Shown: one piece after another, positions 17,186 to 26,431 of the stretch
Layout of the letters: the number at the start of each line of letters is the position of its first letter
Numbering within the stretch: the stretch's first letter is position 1
Origin: Actinobacillus genomosp. 1
Lineage (GTDB): Bacteria > Pseudomonadota > Gammaproteobacteria > Enterobacterales > Pasteurellaceae
Direction: 5' to 3'
NCBI RefSeq assembly: GCF_029774175.1
Contig: NZ_CP103834.1
Coordinates: 2,287,001-2,351,000 of the forward strand
DNA length: 64,000 nt
Translations under genes and position numbers: made by a program
Notes under the pieces: generated by a model
Databases searched by the model: none
Seen by the model: the letters and a program-made list of their open reading frames with translations, nothing else
What the model was told of the DNA's origin: nothing

Positions 17186-18472
17186 TTAATTTGATCTTAC
17201 TAAGCGGCTAAAGATTGCCCCAATCAGTAATCCGCCTACCGCAAACGGTAGCCATTCCATTGAATATACTTTAAGCGGTAAGTTTTCGGTAATACTTACG
17301 CCTGCTACGGAAAGAATGGATACGATTGTTACGAGAATCAGCGAAACACGTAATGCTAATAACGGGAGTTTCACAAACAGATTCAAGAGCAGTAAGAAAA
17401 TAATCGACATAGCAATCGGATAAAGTACAAGTAATACCGGAATAGATTTACTGATAACCGCACTTAACCCCTGATTCGCTAAACCGAAACCGATTAACGT
17501 ACAAACAATCGCATAAGTTTTATAAGAAATTTTCGGGAAAATTTCATGGAAATATTCACTTACCGATACGACAAGACCGATTGCAGTGGTTAAACAGGCA
17601 AGGGATACGATGATACCTAACAAGGTTCTACCTAAATCCCCGAAGGCTTGTGTTGCGGCAGTGTTGAGAATATAAGTACCTAAGTCTTGTTTTTTAGCTG
17701 CCAAATCCGCCAATACTTCCGCAGAAATCGGTAATTTATTACCAATCCAACCGATAGATAAATAAATTAACGCTAATAAAATCGCAGCAATTACCCCTGC
17801 CATTGCCGTTTGTTTACTTAACGCTTTGGTTTCGGATAAGCCTTTACTTTTAATTGCATTAATCACGATAACCGAAAACGCCACAGAGGCTAACGCATCC
17901 ATTGTATTGTAACCGGCAAGAATGCCGTTTACCATTGGTGCTTCCATTACATTACTGCTTGACGGATTATCGGAGAGCAGTGCAATGCCGCTAATTACCA
18001 ACGCAAGAATGGCGATTAATAGTGCCGGTGTCAAAATCGCTCCGATTCGTTCCACCATTTTTGACGGGTTTAAACTTAACCAAATGGTTAAAGCAAAATA
18101 TACCGCAGTAAAAATCAGTAAAGAAACGGTAGTTTGTTCACCTAAAAACGGTAATGCAGCCATTTCATAAGCGGTTGCCGCAGTACGAGGAATCGCAAAG
18201 AAAGGCCCGATAGTTAAGTAAATAGCAACTAAAAATAGCACGGAGAACCACGGGTGAATACGATGTAACGCTTCTTTATAACCGCCTTTGTAAGAGGCAC
18301 TGACGATAATACCGAGTAACGGTAAACCTACCCCGGTAATAATAAAGCCGATAGTTGCAGTCCAGAAATCCGCACCGCTTTCAAAGCCTAATTTCGGCGG
18401 AAAAATTAAATTACCCGCCCCAAAGAAAATGGCAAACAGCATAAAGCCGACCACAAAAGTATTTTTAGTCAT
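17186..18472 (-). CDS. brnQ: Branched-chain amino acid transporter BrnQ
   Basis: 428 residues with about twelve membrane helices. The N-terminus VGFMLFAIFFGAGNLIFPPKLGF is the LIVCS-family signature. It imports leucine, isoleucine and valine using a cation gradient. It is a single gene on the minus strand between fabG and mutM. The specific substrate preference cannot be read from sequence. Confidence 0.93.
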   Translation of the reverse strand: MTKNTFVVGFMLFAIFFGAGNLIFPPKLGFESGADFWTATIGFIITGVGLPLLGIIVSASYKGGYKEALHRIHPWFSVLFLVAIYLTIGPFFAIPRTAATAYEMAALPFLGEQTTVSLLIFTAVYFALTIWLSLNPSKMVERIGAILTPALLIAILALVISGIALLSDNPSSSNVMEAPMVNGILAGYNTMDALASVAFSVIVINAIKSKGLSETKALSKQTAMAGVIAAILLALIYLSIGWIGNKLPISAEVLADLAAKKQDLGTYILNTAATQAFGDLGRTLLGIIVSLACLTTAIGLVVSVSEYFHEIFPKISYKTYAIVCTLIGFGLANQGLSAVISKSIPVLLVLYPIAMSIIFLLLLNLFVKLPLLALRVSLILVTIVSILSVAGVSITENLPLKVYSMEWLPFAVGGLLIGAIFSRLVRSN

Positions 18473-18589
18473 AATACAACACTCGTTTTTTCATCTATTA
18501 ATGATGAATTGATATTTAATATAAAAAGAAAAGGAGACCCGAAAAAATAGTAAAACCGAACTTTACCGAAAGAGCAAAGCTCGGTTAAA

Positions 18590-18609
18590 AACAGACCGCT
18601 TGCAGCGGT
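18590..18609 (-). terminator. Terminator overlapping the end of fabG
   Basis: ACCGCT-tgc-AGCGGT begins at the fabG stop codon; on the minus strand it is followed by CTGTTTTTAA. Confidence 0.6.
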
Positions 18610-19334
18610 TAGTTCATATATAAACCACCGTTTACATGGATGGTTTCGCCGGTGATGTATTTCGCATCATCACTTGCTAAAAATGCGACCGCTTTGGCAA
18701 TATCTTGTGCAGAACCTAATTGACCTGCCGGAATTTGGCTTAAGATCGCTTGCTTTTGATCTTCGTTTAATTCGTCTGTCATATCGGTTGCGATAAAGCC
18801 CGGTGCAACAACGTTTACCGTAATACCACGAGAAGCGACTTCTTTCGCTAATGATTTCGAAAAGCCGACTAAACCCGCTTTTGCCGCACAGTAGTTAGTT
18901 TGACCCGGGTTACCCATTGAGCCGACTACCGAACCGATCGTAATGATACGTCCGCCTTTTTTCATCATTGGACGTAATACCGCTTTAGATAAGCGATATA
19001 CGGAAGTTAAGTTGGTTTGAATAATGTCGAACCAATCGTCTTCTTTCATACGCATCAATAAACCGTCACGAGTGATACCCGCATTGTTTACTAAAATATC
19101 AACATCACCGAAATCCGCTTTAATTTGAGCTAAAACGGCTTCGATAGAAGCTGCATCCGTTACGTTTAAAACTAAACCTTTGCCATGTTCGCCTAAGTAT
19201 GCAGAAATACTTTCCGCGCCTTTTTCCGATGTTGCAGTACCAATCACGGTTGCACCTTTTGCTACCAATTCTTCTGCGATAGCTTTACCAATACCACGAG
19301 TTGCACCCGTTACTAATGCGATTTTACCTTGCAT
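18609..19334 (-). CDS. fabG: 3-oxoacyl-[acyl-carrier-protein] reductase
   Basis: 241 residues, a short-chain dehydrogenase that uses NADPH to reduce 3-oxoacyl-ACP in fatty-acid elongation. It has the TGATRGIGKAIA cofactor loop, NNAGITRDGLLMRM, and the catalytic Ser-Tyr-Lys (IGSVVGSMGNPGQTNYCAAK). It follows fabD after a 54-bp gap that holds a hairpin. The fabH and acpP genes that usually flank fabDG are not here. Confidence 0.97.
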   Translation of the reverse strand: MQGKIALVTGATRGIGKAIAEELVAKGATVIGTATSEKGAESISAYLGEHGKGLVLNVTDAASIEAVLAQIKADFGDVDILVNNAGITRDGLLMRMKEDDWFDIIQTNLTSVYRLSKAVLRPMMKKGGRIITIGSVVGSMGNPGQTNYCAAKAGLVGFSKSLAKEVASRGITVNVVAPGFIATDMTDELNEDQKQAILSQIPAGQLGSAQDIAKAVAFLASDDAKYITGETIHVNGGLYMN

Positions 19335-19360
19335 TTTTGACTTGCTCCTATTTATTGTAG

Positions 19361-19380
19361 GGACGCCATGCTTGGCGTCC
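19361..19380. repeat. Palindromic module in the fabD-fabG gap
   Basis: GGACGCC-atgctt-GGCGTCC is followed by GTTATA. A related hairpin with the same CCGTTATA flank lies in the queH-fabD gap (20359-20375). Confidence 0.7.
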
Positions 19381-19388
19381 GTTATATA

Positions 19389-20324
19389 TTACTGTGCGAC
19401 AGCTTCTAATGAAGCCACGTCATTGACTGCTTTGGCATTTAACTCTTTCACGATACGACCTGCTAAACCGGTTAATACTTTACCCGGGCCGATTTCATAA
19501 AGAGTTGCAACACCTTCGTTTGCCATTTTTTCTACCGTCTCAGTCCAACGAACCGGGTTGTAAAGCTGGCGAACGAGTGCGTTACGAATTGCTTCAGCAT
19601 CTGTCTCTACACTAACATCAACATTATTAATAACTGGTACAACCGGTGCGTTTAACGTGATATTTTGTAATGCTTCGGCTAATTTATCCGCAGCCGGTTT
19701 CATTAATGCACAGTGAGAAGGTACGCTTACCGCTAATGGTAATGCACGTTTTGCACCTGCCGCTTTACATAATTCACCCGCTTTTTCTGCAGCCGCTTTT
19801 GTACCGGCAATAACCACTTGTCCCGGGCTGTTGAAGTTTACTGCTGAAACGATTTCGCCGACTTCCGCTTGAGCTTGTTCACAAGCATTAATAATCGCTT
19901 CGTTATCTAAGCCGATAATCGCATACATTGCACCTGTACCCGCCGGTACAGCTTGTTGCATTGCATTACCGCGTAATTCCACTAATTTGATTGCGTCTTG
20001 GAAATTTAATACGCCTGCACAAACTAATGCTGAGTATTCGCCTAAGCTATGACCTGCCATTACAGACGGTTTTAATTCAGGGTATTTTTGTTGCCACACA
20101 CGATAGATCGCAACCGATGATGCTAAAAGCGCCGGTTGTGTACGTTGTGTTTGACCTAAATCTTCTGCGGTACCGTTTTGGACTAAATCCCAAAGATCGT
20201 AACCTAAAACATCAGAAGCTTGTTTGAAGGTTTCTTCTACAATTGGAAATGCAGTTGCAAGATCCGCTAACATTCCGACCGCTTGTGAGCCCTGTCCTGG
20301 GAACACCATTGCAAAATTTGACAT
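19389..20324 (-). CDS. fabD: Malonyl-CoA:ACP transacylase
   Basis: 311 residues. It transfers malonyl from CoA to acyl carrier protein. The oxyanion motif is FPGQGSQAVGML near the N-terminus, the nucleophile Ser is in MAGHSLGEYSALVCAG, and the catalytic His is in VSVPSHCALMKPAA. It is on the minus strand ahead of fabG. The upstream gene is queH instead of fabH. Confidence 0.97.
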   Translation of the reverse strand: MSNFAMVFPGQGSQAVGMLADLATAFPIVEETFKQASDVLGYDLWDLVQNGTAEDLGQTQRTQPALLASSVAIYRVWQQKYPELKPSVMAGHSLGEYSALVCAGVLNFQDAIKLVELRGNAMQQAVPAGTGAMYAIIGLDNEAIINACEQAQAEVGEIVSAVNFNSPGQVVIAGTKAAAEKAGELCKAAGAKRALPLAVSVPSHCALMKPAADKLAEALQNITLNAPVVPVINNVDVSVETDAEAIRNALVRQLYNPVRWTETVEKMANEGVATLYEIGPGKVLTGLAGRIVKELNAKAVNDVASLEAVAQ

Positions 20325-20358
20325 ATTTTTTCCTCTTATTTGTAAATTTGGTATTTAA

Positions 20359-20375
20359 GACGCACTTTGTGCATC
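20359..20375. repeat. Palindromic module in the queH-fabD gap
   Basis: GACGCAC-ttt-GTGCATC has one mismatch. The loop ttt and adjoining CAC/GTG are the same as in GAGCCAC-ttt-GTGGCTC of the dat-ddc element; the flank CCGTTATA is shared with 19361-19380. Confidence 0.6.
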
Positions 20376-20389
20376 CGTTATAAATAGTG

Positions 20390-21136
20390 TTAATCCGGCG
20401 AATAATAGAGCTTACCGATTTCAATACGCTGACGACCGGTTTCTAAACGCCATTTATTCGAATCGCGTAAAGAATAGACACAACCGCAGTATTCTTGCTG
20501 GTAGAAACGTTCACGTTTACTGATTTCGATCATACGTTGTGAACCACCACCCTTACGCCAGTTGTAATCCCAATAAACCACATCATCAAATTTTGCCGCC
20601 GCACGATGTCCGCAATCGTTGATTTGGTTCATATCTTTCCAACGAGAAATACCTAAACAGCTGGTATAAACCGGAAAGCCGTTGTTATGCGCATATTCCG
20701 CCGCTTTTTCGAAACGCATATCAAAGCACATCGTACAACGAATACCACGCTCCGGTTCCCACTCCATTCCTTCCGCTTTTTTAAACCATTCACGGCGGTC
20801 ATTTTCGTAATCATCATCGAAATCAATAAACGGAATTCCCCATTTCTCGGCAAAACGAATATTTTCTTCTTTGCGAATCAGGTATTCTTTCATTGGGTGA
20901 ATATTCGGATTATAGAAGTAAATGGTAAATTCAATACCCGATGCATGAATTGCTTCCATTACTTCACCGGAACAAGGCGCACAGCAAGAGTGCAGTAATA
21001 ATTTGTTATGTCCGCCCGGAAGCGTTAATTTTTCACGCACAAAAGGTGCGTTCGGATCTTTGCCTTTACGCGTTAGCTTTTTCTTTTGTTGCAACGCTTG
21101 TTTATGTTCTAAAGGTTGTTGGTTTTGTTCTGTCAT
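20390..21136 (-). CDS. queH: Epoxyqueuosine reductase QueH
   Basis: 248 residues, DUF208/QueH type. It carries out the last step of tRNA queuosine formation and is the non-homologous replacement for QueG. Visible features are the double cysteine in LLHSCCAPCSGEVMEAI, IRCTMCFDMRFEKAA (CxxC-type), and a late CGC pair in EYCGCVYSL that bind iron-sulfur and metal. The N-terminus (first 35 residues) is a charged extension. Together with yhhQ elsewhere in this window it indicates queuosine metabolism. Confidence 0.93.
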   Translation of the reverse strand: MTEQNQQPLEHKQALQQKKKLTRKGKDPNAPFVREKLTLPGGHNKLLLHSCCAPCSGEVMEAIHASGIEFTIYFYNPNIHPMKEYLIRKEENIRFAEKWGIPFIDFDDDYENDRREWFKKAEGMEWEPERGIRCTMCFDMRFEKAAEYAHNNGFPVYTSCLGISRWKDMNQINDCGHRAAAKFDDVVYWDYNWRKGGGSQRMIEISKRERFYQQEYCGCVYSLRDSNKWRLETGRQRIEIGKLYYSPD

Positions 21137-21172
21137 AAAAATTGTAAAAAATGCTCAAAATTTGACCGCTTA

Positions 21173-22168
21173 TTAATACGAACGATCGACCGATAAATAA
21201 GCCAGAGAAATTAATGCTTGTTTGTATTCGCTTTCCGGTAAAACTGTAAGTGCATCAACCGCTTTCTGTGCTTCTTGTTTAGCTCGAGTCATTGCATACT
21301 CAAGTGATTGGTATTCCGCCATAATTGCTAATACGGCAGGAATTTGTTCACGTTCTCCACCGTTTTCAATTGCAGCACGAATTAAATCCACTTGTGCTTG
21401 ATTACCTTTCGCTTGTGCGGCGTGCATTGCGTGTAACAATGGTAAAGTCGGTTTGCCTTCAACGAAATCATCACCGACATTTTTGCCGAAGCTTTCCGCT
21501 TTTGCCGAGTAATCTAAAATATCATCAATTAATTGGAAGGCGGTACCGAGGTAACAACCGTAATCTTTCAACGCCGTTTCAAGTGATTTTTCCACACCTG
21601 CTACAATTGCAACGCATTGTGTCGCCGCTTCAAATAAACGTGCGGTTTTATTGTAGATAACACGCATATAATTCGCTTCGGTAGTATTCGGGTCATTCAC
21701 ATTCATTAATTGTTGTACTTCGCCTTCAGCAAGAGCATTAGTGGCGGCGGACATCACTTTTAATACTTCAAGCGAATCGACACTGGTCATCATTTGGAAT
21801 GAACGCGTGTAAATGAAATCACCGACTAATACGCTTGCGGCATTACCGAATGCGGCATTTGCCGTAGCGCGACCGCGACGCATATCAGATTCATCAACCA
21901 CATCATCGTGTAAGAGGGTGGCGGTATGTACAAATTCGATAAAGGCAGCGCAAGTAATGTGCTTGTTACCGGTATAACCTAATGCGTTAGCGGCAAGTAC
22001 CGCAATTAACGGGCGAATACGTTTGCCGCCGCCGGCAATAATATAATGACCCAATTGGTTAATTAACACGACTTCCGAGTTAAGCTGTGCGAGAATTTCC
22101 GCATCTACCGCTTGCATATCTTTTTTTGCCAGTGTTTGAATTTGTTCAAGTGTTAATAGCGTTGTCAT
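21173..22168 (-). CDS. ispB: Octaprenyl diphosphate synthase
   Basis: 331 residues, a trans-prenyltransferase that builds the C40 side chain of quinones. First aspartate-rich motif LLHDDVVDESDMRRG and second LIDDILDY are present, as is GGGKRIRPL. In E. coli ispB is divergent from rplU-rpmA. Here the two are 3.9 kb apart, with a patatin-like gene, an alcohol dehydrogenase, an FMN reductase and a DoxX gene between them. Confidence 0.96.
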   Translation of the reverse strand: MTTLLTLEQIQTLAKKDMQAVDAEILAQLNSEVVLINQLGHYIIAGGGKRIRPLIAVLAANALGYTGNKHITCAAFIEFVHTATLLHDDVVDESDMRRGRATANAAFGNAASVLVGDFIYTRSFQMMTSVDSLEVLKVMSAATNALAEGEVQQLMNVNDPNTTEANYMRVIYNKTARLFEAATQCVAIVAGVEKSLETALKDYGCYLGTAFQLIDDILDYSAKAESFGKNVGDDFVEGKPTLPLLHAMHAAQAKGNQAQVDLIRAAIENGGEREQIPAVLAIMAEYQSLEYAMTRAKQEAQKAVDALTVLPESEYKQALISLAYLSVDRSY

Positions 22169-22425
22169 TGCGTTCCCATATTAAATGTGAATATTTGGCG
22201 GTAATTCTACCTTAAATCTTATAAGCTTCAAAAAATAATCGTGATAATGAGGGGATTATACGTAATTTTTGTAAAAAAATGGCAAAATTTGACCGCTTAT
22301 AGCGATAACTTTGCATTTAACGGAAGAGGTATGAGCAGTAGATTCTCTGTCCGGATCATTATTCTCTCCGTTTGGCTAGTGATATGATAAAGCACACAGA
22401 TGATATTTAGTTGAGTAGCAAATAA

Positions 22426-23271
22426 ATGAAAATAGGATTAGTTTTGGAAGGCGGTGCTATGCGCGGTATGTTTACCGCCGGCGTCTTGGACGTATTTTTA
22501 GACGAGAACGTTCATATTGACGGAGCGGTTACCGTCTCGGCGGGGGCGTTATTCGGCATTAATTATCCCGCTAAACAAAGAGGACGAGTATTACGTTACA
22601 ACCTTAAGTATCTCAATGATAAACGTTATATGGGATTACACAGTTTATTAACGACCGGTAATATCGTGAACCGTGATTTTGCCTTTTATGAATTACCGTT
22701 TACGCTTGATCCGTTTGATCAAGAAACTTTTGCACAGTCGCAATTTGATTTTTGGGTAACGCTAACTAATGTTGAAAGCGGAGAAGCGGAATATGTAAAA
22801 ATTACTGATGCTTTCGTTCAAATGGAAGCGTTGAGAGCGACATCGGCAATGCCGATGGTGTCAAAAATGGTGGAAATCGACGGCAAAAAATATCTCGATG
22901 GCGGAATAGCGGACAGTATCCCGTTACAGAAATGTATCGAATTAGGTTATGACAAAATTATTGTGATCTTGACTCGCCCGTTAGATTATCGCAAAAAGCC
23001 GAGTTCAACCGCTTTATTTAAATGGTTTTATCGTAAATATCCGAAACTCACCGAATGCTGGCAAAATCGTTATGCCGAATATAATCAGGCGGTTGAGCGG
23101 GTAATTAAATTGCAAGAACAACAAAAGATTTTTGTTATTCGTCCGTCACAAACTTTAGCGATTAGTCGTTTGGAAAAAGATCCGAATAAAATTAAAGCAA
23201 TGTATGAATTAGGCGTACATGATGCAAAACAATTAATATCAGCGTTAAAAGATTTTTTATCCGAGAAATAA
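22426..23271 (+). CDS. Patatin-like phospholipase family protein (YjjU-like)
   Basis: 281 residues. The patatin oxyanion loop GLVLEGGAMRGMFTAG is at the N-terminus, the nucleophile Ser lies in VTVSAGALFG, and the dyad Asp is in YLDGGIADSIP. The elbow reads T-V-S-A-G rather than the usual G-x-S-x-G. The family covers lipid acyl hydrolases; the substrate is unknown. It begins the group of four genes between ispB and rplU. Confidence 0.88.
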   Translation: MKIGLVLEGGAMRGMFTAGVLDVFLDENVHIDGAVTVSAGALFGINYPAKQRGRVLRYNLKYLNDKRYMGLHSLLTTGNIVNRDFAFYELPFTLDPFDQETFAQSQFDFWVTLTNVESGEAEYVKITDAFVQMEALRATSAMPMVSKMVEIDGKKYLDGGIADSIPLQKCIELGYDKIIVILTRPLDYRKKPSSTALFKWFYRKYPKLTECWQNRYAEYNQAVERVIKLQEQQKIFVIRPSQTLAISRLEKDPNKIKAMYELGVHDAKQLISALKDFLSEK

Positions 23272-23381
23272 TCACGTTATTCTGAATTACACAATTGTTA
23301 ATTTTGATTTTATTAATAATTAACGCTAGTAATTTTTTTATAATTTTATTTATTTTGATTAATAACATAAGGAAAGCAAAA

Positions 23382-24440
23382 ATGACCTTTCAAGTAAAAA
23401 GTTTTGCGGCATTAGACCCGAAAACACCTTTAGTAAAACACATTATTGAGCGTCGTGATATTCGCCAAGACGATGTAGAAATTGATATTCTATATTGCGG
23501 GGTTTGTCATTCCGATTTACATATGGCGAAAAATGACTGGGGATTCTCGACTTATCCGATTGTTCCGGGGCATGAAATTGTCGGTCGAGTGAGTAAAGTC
23601 GGCAAAGACGTAACCAAATTTAAAGTCGGAGATTTGGTCGGTGTCGGCTGTATGGTGGACTCTTGCCAACATTGCGAACCTTGTCGTCACGGTTTAGAAC
23701 AATATTGTGAAAACGGTCGTATTGACACTTATGGCGCAGTTGATCCGAAAGACGGAATGACTACGTTCGGCGGTTATAGCGAGAAAATCGTGGTTACCGA
23801 GAAATTCGTATTAAGCGTACCGGAAACATTGGATACTAAAGCGGTTGCACCGTTACTGTGTGCGGGTATCACAACCTGGTCACCATTACGTCATTGGAAT
23901 GTGGGTAAAGGAACTGAAGTTGCCGTTGTCGGTTTAGGCGGTTTAGGTCATATGGCATTGAAATTAGCTAATGCGTTAGGGGCGGATGTGACTTTATTCA
24001 GTCGTAGTGCCGGTAAAGAAGCGGATGCGTTTCGTCTAGGTGCGCATAAAGTGGTTATCTCTACCGATGAGGCGCAAATGGCTCAGGTTGCCAATACTTT
24101 TGATGTGATTATCGACACAGTTCCTTATCAACACGATTTAAAACCGTATATTAATACGCTGACATTAAACGGTACTATCGTACTTGTCGGTTTAGTCGGT
24201 GATTTAGAGCCTAGCATTAGTACCGTTCCGCTGATTATGGGACGTCGTTCCGTTGCGGGTTCGTTAATCGGCGGTATTAAAGAAACACAAGAAATGTTAG
24301 ATTTCTGTGGCGAACACGGCATTACTTCCGATGTGGAAATGATTGATATTCAAAATATTAACCAGGCTTATGAGCGTATGTTGAAATCAGATGTGAAGTA
24401 TCGTTTTGTGATCGATATGCAATCACTAAAACAGGGTTAA
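23382..24440 (+). CDS. Zinc-dependent alcohol dehydrogenase, NAD(P)-dependent (YahK/CAD type)
   Basis: 352 residues. Catalytic zinc ligands are in YCGVCHSDLH and GHEIVG; the structural zinc loop is CMVDSCQHCEPCRHGLEQYC; the nucleotide site is VVGLGGLGHMALKLA. It most resembles the cinnamyl-alcohol/aldehyde reductase branch (YahK, AdhA). The frame is open 29 codons upstream, but ATG 23382 with AAGGAAAGC before it is the clear start. Upstream is very AT-rich. Confidence 0.92.
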   Translation: MTFQVKSFAALDPKTPLVKHIIERRDIRQDDVEIDILYCGVCHSDLHMAKNDWGFSTYPIVPGHEIVGRVSKVGKDVTKFKVGDLVGVGCMVDSCQHCEPCRHGLEQYCENGRIDTYGAVDPKDGMTTFGGYSEKIVVTEKFVLSVPETLDTKAVAPLLCAGITTWSPLRHWNVGKGTEVAVVGLGGLGHMALKLANALGADVTLFSRSAGKEADAFRLGAHKVVISTDEAQMAQVANTFDVIIDTVPYQHDLKPYINTLTLNGTIVLVGLVGDLEPSISTVPLIMGRRSVAGSLIGGIKETQEMLDFCGEHGITSDVEMIDIQNINQAYERMLKSDVKYRFVIDMQSLKQG

Positions 24441-24580
24441 TATTTAAATTAACCCCATAATTATTTCTTAAAAGTAAATAGTTAATTTATTATTTACTGT
24501 CTAGTCATTGGAATGAATAAGAGTAGAATAACATTCGAAACTTTTATTCATTCTTTTTTATATGTAAGGATATGACTTCT

Positions 24581-25132
24581 ATGACAAAACAAATCTCAGT
24601 ATTAGTGGGCAGCGGCAGTAAAACATCAATCAGCCAATTAGTCGCTAATCATTTAAAAAATATCGCACCGGCAAGTATTCAGTTAAATTTCGTTAATATT
24701 GCGGATCTTCCGTTATATGATCGTGATTTGGATGAAAATAGCCCGGCGGAATATACTCGTTTCCGAGCAGAGATTGCACAAGCGGACGGCTTTTTATTTG
24801 TTACGCCGGAACACAACGGCGGAATGTCTGCGATGATGAAAAATGCGATTGATGTCGGTTCACGTCCAATGGGACAAAGTTTATGGCTTGGTAAACCGGC
24901 AGGTATCGTATCGGTCGCGGCGGGTATGTCCGGCGGCGTACGTGCGGCGGATCAATTACGTGTAGTCGCTTCCGGCGGTTTTATCAATATGCCGGTTGCG
25001 CCTTTCGCAGCGAATGTCGGTGGTGTATTTAACGGCGTATTAAATGAACAAGGCGAAATCGTTTCTGAATCCGTGGTAGGTATGCTACAAGGATTTATTA
25101 ACAGTTACGCTGATTTTATCGCTAAATTCTAA
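24581..25132 (+). CDS. NADPH-dependent FMN reductase / quinone reductase (ChrR-like)
   Basis: 183 residues with a flavodoxin-like fold: SVLVGSGSKTSISQLVANHL is the FMN phosphate loop and FVTPEHNGGMSAMMKNAIDVGSR the NADPH_FMN_red signature. Two ATGs are possible. The one at 24572 sits only one base after AAGGA, so ATG 24581 is preferred. Members reduce quinones, chromate or azo compounds; the natural substrate is unknown. Next gene is DoxX. Confidence 0.9.
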   Translation: MTKQISVLVGSGSKTSISQLVANHLKNIAPASIQLNFVNIADLPLYDRDLDENSPAEYTRFRAEIAQADGFLFVTPEHNGGMSAMMKNAIDVGSRPMGQSLWLGKPAGIVSVAAGMSGGVRAADQLRVVASGGFINMPVAPFAANVGGVFNGVLNEQGEIVSESVVGMLQGFINSYADFIAKF

Positions 25133-25158
25133 GCTATATTTAGTCTTTAATAAAATAA

Positions 25159-25206
25159 GCGGTTATTTTTGTAAGATTTTTTGCAAAAACAACCGCTTTT
25201 TTCTTA
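25159..25206 (+). terminator. Terminator after the FMN reductase gene
   Basis: AAGCGGTT and AACCGCTT arms, with further pairing of TTTTTG/CAAAAA around the loop, are followed by TTTTCTT. Confidence 0.65.
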
Positions 25207-25333
25207 ATAAAATTTATTATTTACTATTATGAAATAGTTTATTTATAAATAACCTGTTTATTTCAAAAAATGATTTTTATAAAATAAAACCCTCAAAACA
25301 TTCATTAATTCAAACTTTATTAAGGAAAGCAAA

Positions 25334-25747
25334 ATGAACTCAAACTTAGCAAAATTTACTCCGTACGCATTAGCATTGTTACGTATCGTAGCGGCTTATA
25401 TGTTTTTATTACACGGCACGGCGAAATTCTTTGAATTTCCGGTATCAATGACCGGCGGTAACGGTTCCGTACCGTTAATGTCAATGTACGGTATCGGCGG
25501 TATCTTAGAAATCGGCGGCGGTATTTTATTACTTTTAGGCTTATTTACCCGTCCAGTCGCATTTTTACTTTCAGGTATGATGGCATATGCGTATTTCTTT
25601 ATGCACGCTACGGCTGAAAATATCGCTCTGCCTTTAGTAAATCAAGGTGAGTTGGCACTATTATACTCTGTAGTATTCTTCTTATTAGTCTTTGTCGGTG
25701 CAGGTGCTTTCGCATTAGATAATAAACGTGAAAATGCTAACAAATAA
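25334..25747 (+). CDS. DoxX family membrane protein
   Basis: 137 residues with four membrane helices. Sequence LLRIVAAYMFLLHGTAKFFEFP and GGILEIGGGILLLLGLFTRPVAFLL are DoxX-family features. Function is uncertain; relatives are linked to thiosulfate oxidation or redox stress. Together with the FMN reductase and alcohol dehydrogenase it suggests a redox gene group, but each has its own AT-rich upstream region, so they may not be one operon. Confidence 0.88.
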   Translation: MNSNLAKFTPYALALLRIVAAYMFLLHGTAKFFEFPVSMTGGNGSVPLMSMYGIGGILEIGGGILLLLGLFTRPVAFLLSGMMAYAYFFMHATAENIALPLVNQGELALLYSVVFFLLVFVGAGAFALDNKRENANK

Positions 25748-25770
25748 GGCTTTTCGTCGATAAAAACGTT

Positions 25771-25818
25771 AAGCGGTCGGTTTTTGCAAAATTCTTGCAG
25801 AATTCGACCGCTTTTTTG
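25771..25818. terminator. Terminator after the DoxX gene (inverted uptake-signal-like pair)
   Basis: AAGCGGTCG and CGACCGCTT arms plus TTTTGCAAAATTC in the loop side, then a TTTTTT run. Confidence 0.75.
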
Positions 25819-25819
25819 T

Positions 25820-26099
25820 TATAATGAAAACATCTAAAAAGCGAGAGGGTGGAGGCTCGTTAAAACGTAAAACATATCTCTACGATTGCCGACACGGTGT
25901 GAAGCTAAAATAACTTCCTGTTTATTTTGGCGTTTCTAGTCGAAAATCGAGAGAAAGAGAAAAGAAGCTAGAAATTTTTTAATTTTTCTGAAAATCGTTC
26001 TTGCTCTTTGCATAGTTTTTGCGTAGAATTGACCACCTATTTTATATGAATTTAAGAGTGCCTAAGCAGAAGCGAATGGCACAAATTAGCGGAGTAAAT
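25820..26099 (+). promoter_or_regulatory. Long rplU-rpmA leader region
   Basis: A TATAAT (25820-25825) lies directly after the DoxX terminator, with a possible TTGCAG -35 at a rather long 19-bp spacing. A second weak promoter-like TAGAAT is at 26034-26039. Between them are pairable segments: CGAG/CTCG (25842-25860), CTAAAATAA/TTATTTTGG (25907-25931) and TTTCTAG/CTAGAAA (25934-25977). No gene is visible. It may be a regulatory leader for ribosomal proteins L21/L27. Confidence 0.4.
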
Positions 26100-26411
26100 A
26101 TGTACGCAGTTTTCCAAAGTGGCGGCAAACAACACCGAGTGAGCGAAGGTCAAGTAGTTCGTTTAGAAAAACTTGAAATTGCAACTGGTGAGAAAGTTGA
26201 ATTTGACTCAGTGTTAATGGTCGTTAACGGTGAAGATGTTAAAATTGGTGCACCAGTAGTTGCTGGAGCAAAAGTAGTGGCTGAAGTTGTAGCACAAGGT
26301 CGTGGCGATAAAGTTAAAATCGTTAAGTTCCGTCGTCGTAAACACAGCCGTAAACAACAAGGTCATCGTCAGTGGTTCACAGAAGTGAAAATCACTGGGA
26401 TTCAAGCATAA
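26100..26411 (+). CDS. rplU: 50S ribosomal protein L21
   Basis: 103 residues, the family length. It starts MYAVFQSGGKQHRV and has the L21 signature KVKIVKFRRRKHSRKQQGHRQWFTEV near the C-terminus, with the last stretch shown in part. The frame is open 27 codons further upstream, but the ATG at 26100 preceded by GGAG is the standard start. Operon with rpmA, 20 bp downstream. Confidence 0.97.
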   Translation: MYAVFQSGGKQHRVSEGQVVRLEKLEIATGEKVEFDSVLMVVNGEDVKIGAPVVAGAKVVAEVVAQGRGDKVKIVKFRRRKHSRKQQGHRQWFTEVKITGIQA

Positions 26412-26431
26412 TTTCAGAGGAGATCAAGTAG

